Shown piece after piece: positions 56,921-59,131 of a DNA stretch of 59,131 nucleotides. Every line of letters begins with the position of its first letter. Position 1 is the stretch's first letter. Origin of the DNA: a virus. The notes beneath the pieces were generated by a model. The model did not search any database. It saw only the letters and a program-made list of their open reading frames with translations, and had not been told where the DNA came from. Position numbers and translations under genes: made by a program. Where the stretch lies: positions 1 to 59,131 of the IMG/VR virus record IMGVR_UViG_3300034283_001738, one strand, 5' to 3'.

Positions 56921-56962
56921 AAAAAACCCTATACAATTAAATAAATTAATTATATAGGGTTT
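56921..56962 (-). terminator. Hairpin terminator of the - strand genes
   Basis: Perfect 10-bp stem AAACCCTATA (56924-56933) with TATAGGGTTT (56953-56962). On the - strand the stem runs straight into a six-base T run, so it ends leftward transcription. Confidence 0.8.
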
Positions 56963-56982
56963 AATTAGATCCAAATAGGATA

Positions 56983-57378
56983 TTATATAAACGGGTGATT
57001 GATTGTAATTGATTTATCTTGAAGCTCTACATGATATGCTTCTTTGGTTAAATCTAATTCTGGTGCCTCCGCCAAAATATGCTCCAATGTATTATCCTTG
57101 CCATATTTGGCTTCAAGGACATCATTGAGTAAGTCAGCCATCATTAGACCTTCGGTTGTATTTCCTTTTTCCCACTCAGTTTTAAAACGGCGGGCTTCAT
57201 ATTTGATAATCCACTTAACTAGTTCCATAATTCTATCTTGTGTATATAATGGAACATCTGTTGATAATACATTTGCTACAACTGCTGGATTAAAATAATG
57301 CCAGTCAACTGCTCTTGCTATTTCATTTGCTAGATTTGTTTCTATTGCTTTGGTATCTATGGATTTGGTATATTTCAT
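56983..57378 (-). CDS. Hypothetical helical protein
   Basis: 131 residues from the ATG at 57378, with AAGGCGG upstream on the - strand (an earlier in-frame start at 57426 lacks a site). NLANEIARAVDWHYFNPAVVANVL, IKYEARRFKTEWEKGNTTEGLMMADLL. Helical and acidic; similar small proteins are abundant in actinophage early regions. Function unknown. Confidence 0.5.
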   Translation of the reverse strand: MKYTKSIDTKAIETNLANEIARAVDWHYFNPAVVANVLSTDVPLYTQDRIMELVKWIIKYEARRFKTEWEKGNTTEGLMMADLLNDVLEAKYGKDNTLEHILAEAPELDLTKEAYHVELQDKSITINHPFI

Positions 57379-57412
57379 TTGTCCGCCTTTCTTATGTATT
57401 CTACCAAAAAGG

Positions 57413-57462
57413 TGAATCCCCCGCAACCCTCCCAGTTTCCCACCAGAGGCTGCAGGGGACCA
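57413..57462 (-). ncRNA. GC-rich hairpin between two - strand genes
   Basis: On the - strand CCCCTGCAG pairs with TTGCGGGGG (9 bp with wobbles), enclosing an inner stem CCTC/GAGG and a GT-GGGAA-AC tip, with a five-T run a few bases on. Much richer in GC than the surroundings. A terminator/attenuator or a small structured RNA. Confidence 0.4.
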
Positions 57463-57470
57463 CAGCTATG

Positions 57471-57620
57471 TTACTTGACGTTCTTCGTATCTGTGAAGAC
57501 GACGCCCTTCTTAGAAGCCTCTTGGATGGCGTTCTTTGCTGCTGCAGAGAAACGTCCACGCTTGCCCACAGTAATTCCCTGGGCCTTGAGGTATTCACGA
57601 GTTGTTGTTGAGTTTGTCAT
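57471..57620 (-). CDS. Lsr2-C-terminal-like DNA-binding microprotein
   Basis: 49 residues, AAAGGATG upstream. TREYLKAQGITVGKRGRFSAAAKNAIQEA resembles the Lsr2 DNA-binding segment (WAxxNGxxVxxRGRIxxxVxxAY), including the RGR minor-groove clamp. Lsr2 is the actinobacterial xenogeneic silencer that coats AT-rich DNA; a version without the dimerisation domain could compete with host Lsr2 for AT-rich phage DNA. Codon use here is more GC-rich than on the + strand. Confidence 0.65.
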   Translation of the reverse strand: MTNSTTTREYLKAQGITVGKRGRFSAAAKNAIQEASKKGVVFTDTKNVK

Positions 57621-57654
57621 TTTTCATCCTTTCAGTGATGAGTTATTTATGTAT

Positions 57655-57683
57655 ATTTTATCAGATATTCACGAAATTGTAAA
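57655..57683 (-). promoter_or_regulatory. Promoter for the Lsr2-like microgene
   Basis: On the - strand TTTACA, 17-base spacer, TAAAAT with TG one base before the -10. Confidence 0.55.
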
Positions 57684-57739
57684 TACCCTACGTAAGCTAT
57701 TTTTTCGGCCCACGTCCCACACGCAGGCCAATCTTATCT

Positions 57740-57928
57740 TTATTTAGTTATATTTTCTAGGTCAACTACATTGTATGGATCTACAATTGAATCAATTGTA
57801 ATTTCGTTCCATTCATTAGTGGGAACCAGGCGAGCTCCCTCCCATGCCAGTTCAGGCGATTCAGCAGAGATATCCAGGTAGTACTTATGAATCATGTCTC
57901 CATAGACTCTATAATCTTTTCTAGTCAT
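57740..57928 (-). CDS. Small hypothetical protein
   Basis: 62 residues: MTRKDYRVYGDMIHKYYLDISAESPELAWEGA. An alpha/beta unit resembling small actinophage proteins of the form 'YxVxxxxxxxxYxDIxAxSPExAWExA'. Eight-base overlap with the gene before it. Confidence 0.5.
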   Translation of the reverse strand: MTRKDYRVYGDMIHKYYLDISAESPELAWEGARLVPTNEWNEITIDSIVDPYNVVDLENITK

Positions 57929-58289
57929 CTAGCCACTCGTCCTCATCTAGGGCAACCAGGAAATCGTTGTCCCTCATCCAATCACGAAGCGTCTCTTCAA
58001 TGATTTCATCTCCAAGGTCCATGCTTAGGCCAATGCCGTCTACATCTTCCCAGAACTTATCAAAGATTTGTTTTAGAGTTATGCCGCTAGGCACAGCCTC
58101 ATCAACATAATCATTTTCAGCAAGGTCATCATATTGATTATTCTCGTAGATATTACGCATTACATCAAATGTCCATACCCACAGCAATGACGGGAAGACG
58201 GGAATAGTTGTAATCTTATCTACAATCTGATTTAGTTCATTGTAGATGTCGTCCCTACGTGTTGCTTCCTGTAGATCTAATTCAGCCAT
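57921..58289 (-). CDS. Acidic hypothetical protein
   Basis: 122 residues, very acidic (DDLAENDYVDE, DEDEWLDD), all helical. FDKFWEDVDGIGLSMDLGDEIIEETLRDWM in the C-terminal half. DNA-mimic type composition is possible but there is no family match. Confidence 0.5.
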   Translation of the reverse strand: MAELDLQEATRRDDIYNELNQIVDKITTIPVFPSLLWVWTFDVMRNIYENNQYDDLAENDYVDEAVPSGITLKQIFDKFWEDVDGIGLSMDLGDEIIEETLRDWMRDNDFLVALDEDEWLDD

Positions 58290-58560
58290 TCTTCTTTGTC
58301 CTTTCGTCGATTGCGAATGCTAATGCATATGTCATTTGGTAAATATAAGTTAGAGCGTCGACTTGGCCTTCCCAGTACTTCCGCTCCATGGAATCAATGG
58401 CCTCTTCGGTATCGTCTTCAATACGCTGTGCCTCCTCCAGTTCCCGTTCTGCGTCAAGCATGAGCGTCTTTAAATGCCCGTGCAAGATATCGGTCCCAGA
58501 GGACCCAGCGTCTACCTGCTTCTGCAGATGTGGTTCTAGTTCTAGTGTGTTCATGTTCAT
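58282..58560 (-). CDS. Helical hypothetical protein
   Basis: 92 residues from the ATG at 58560, with GAGGATA upstream and a four-base overlap with the preceding stop. LMLDAERELEEAQRIEDDTEEAIDSMERKYWEGQVDALTYIYQ: long charged helices, coiled-coil-like. Unknown function. Confidence 0.5.
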   Translation of the reverse strand: MNMNTLELEPHLQKQVDAGSSGTDILHGHLKTLMLDAERELEEAQRIEDDTEEAIDSMERKYWEGQVDALTYIYQMTYALAFAIDERTKKNG

Positions 58561-58775
58561 AGTATATCCTCTACCACTGACAAAATGTGGCGGGTAGCAA
58601 GGAGTTGTCCAGACCAATGATTATATTCAAAGTCTAATTCCTTACAAGCTTTAGATTCAGGGTCTAATTCTTCCATTTCAGAAGCAATATTCTCCAAATC
58701 TTGTTCTAAACTAATTACATGTAGCTTGATATATTCTACAATCTTAGTCTTCCTATTAACATATTCTGATTCCAT
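58557..58775 (-). CDS. Helical hypothetical protein
   Basis: 72 residues: KIVEYIKLHVISLEQDLENIASEMEELDPESKACKELDFEYNHWSGQLLATRHIL. The ending (NHWSGQLLATRHIL) parallels the YWEGQVDALTYIY end of the next gene, so the two may be diverged duplicates. Confidence 0.5.
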   Translation of the reverse strand: MESEYVNRKTKIVEYIKLHVISLEQDLENIASEMEELDPESKACKELDFEYNHWSGQLLATRHILSVVEDIL

Positions 58776-59015
58776 TTACTTCTCCTCATCCCATTCAATA
58801 TAGTAATCATCTTCAGGCTTCAAATCATAAAATAGATTAAACCTACCTTTGAGATAATTTGAATCTGACATATCTGCAATACGCCAATCTGAATACAATG
58901 TGCCTTCATCTAAATTAGTGGTAATCCAATCATCTAGAAGTTGTTCAGCAATTGTCTGCATTTCTGCGTCTATAACCATTTGGTTTTCGTTTTCTAAGAA
59001 TGAACCTTTATCCAT
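58776..59015 (-). CDS. Hypothetical protein
   Basis: 79 residues from the ATG at 59015 (GAAAGGC upstream), chosen because the longer frame would run through the end of the gene before it. MDKGSFLENENQMVIDAEMQTIAEQLLDDWI and an acidic Tyr-rich end. Unknown function. Confidence 0.45.
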   Translation of the reverse strand: MDKGSFLENENQMVIDAEMQTIAEQLLDDWITTNLDEGTLYSDWRIADMSDSNYLKGRFNLFYDLKPEDDYYIEWDEEK

Positions 59016-59131
59016 TTGCTTCTGCCTTTCTATATTCGGGAATGTTGTCCAAGTATACCTTATGGGTCTGACATTCTTTGACACAATCAAGGTCTGCCTC
59101 GCCAAGGTAATTACAAGATGAACATATCTCA
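59008..59131 (-). CDS. Zinc-binding protein, partial (start beyond the window)
   Basis: Last 40 residues of a - strand gene: ICSSCNYLGEADLDCVKECQTH then a helical end. C-x2-C...C-x3-C zinc ribbon. Its stop overlaps the start of the next gene by eight bases. Confidence 0.5.
   Translation of the reverse strand, partial: EICSSCNYLGEADLDCVKECQTHKVYLDNIPEYRKAEANG

Noticed and set aside
57315-57747. + strand frames over the right-hand genes
   Set aside because: They run opposite the better supported - strand genes and promoter.
1-59131. Prophage or integrative element
   Set aside because: No integrase, excisionase pair or attachment site at a tRNA; the tRNAs here are phage-borne and flanked by phage genes.

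Overview
The window looks like part of the genome of a large, AT-rich, tailed double-stranded DNA phage, probably a virulent phage of a freshwater-type actinobacterium. Phage identity rests on a tape-measure C-terminus, a long tail/fibre module, a terminase pair, a CHAP endolysin, and dense gene packing with ATGA/TAATG stop-start overlaps. The actinobacterial host is inferred from a WhiB-type Fe-S protein (39869-40180), a tiny protein resembling the DNA-binding end of Lsr2 (57471-57620), an MSMEG_6728-like glycosylase-family protein, and an AhpC/AhpD pair of mycobacterial type. No integrase, portal or capsid gene is visible.

Layout, left to right on the + strand: 1-12345 tail tip and fibres, ending in a 1260-residue fibre with eight InlB-type B-repeats and Phe-Phe-Pro-Pro repeats. 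12400-15631 small proteins, a metallophosphoesterase and zinc-ribbon proteins. 15628-27721 replication, recombination and nucleotide metabolism: DnaB-like helicase, CHC2/TOPRIM primase, gp32-like ssDNA-binding protein, a full DnaE-type Pol III alpha, MazG-like pyrophosphohydrolase, RecA, SSB, a Cas4/RecB-like nuclease and a RuvC-like resolvase. 27755-30080 small and large terminase. 30337-32258 six tRNA genes interrupted by a peroxiredoxin/AhpD pair. 32272-38961 an IMPDH/GMP reductase-like enzyme, Hsp20, a kinase-nucleotidyltransferase fusion, a secreted PA14/proline-rich protein, holin-like membrane proteins, a lipoprotein and the endolysin. 38973-56496 a long accessory region with about seven Fe(II)/2-oxoglutarate-oxygenase-like proteins, two sulfotransferase-like proteins (one on the - strand), a luciferase-like monooxygenase, a proteasome-like Ntn hydrolase, a secreted subtilase, a thioredoxin, a host-like Ala-rich surface protein and many microproteins. 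56497-56982 is a non-coding convergent junction with terminators facing both ways and repeated sequence. From 56983 to the right edge small genes run on the - strand.

The genes suggest a phage that carries much of its own replisome (helicase, primase, polymerase, recombinase, two kinds of ssDNA-binding protein), adds tRNAs for A/U-rich codons, manages peroxide stress (AhpC + AhpD, with a thioredoxin further on), and carries an enzyme set that could modify macromolecules at the cell surface or elsewhere (oxygenases, sulfotransferases).

Two structural signals stand out. (1) At least ten accessory genes have a sigma-70-like promoter whose -10 box ends 6-9 bases before the start codon, so their mRNAs should be leaderless, while another set of genes has a 5' hairpin followed by a strong Shine-Dalgarno. 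(2) The last 24 bases of a nuclease gene (52577-52600) recur exactly at 55001-55024. The two copies bound a 2.4-kb block with the monooxygenase and the only - strand gene of the accessory region, which looks like a cargo insertion that preserved the target gene's 3' end.
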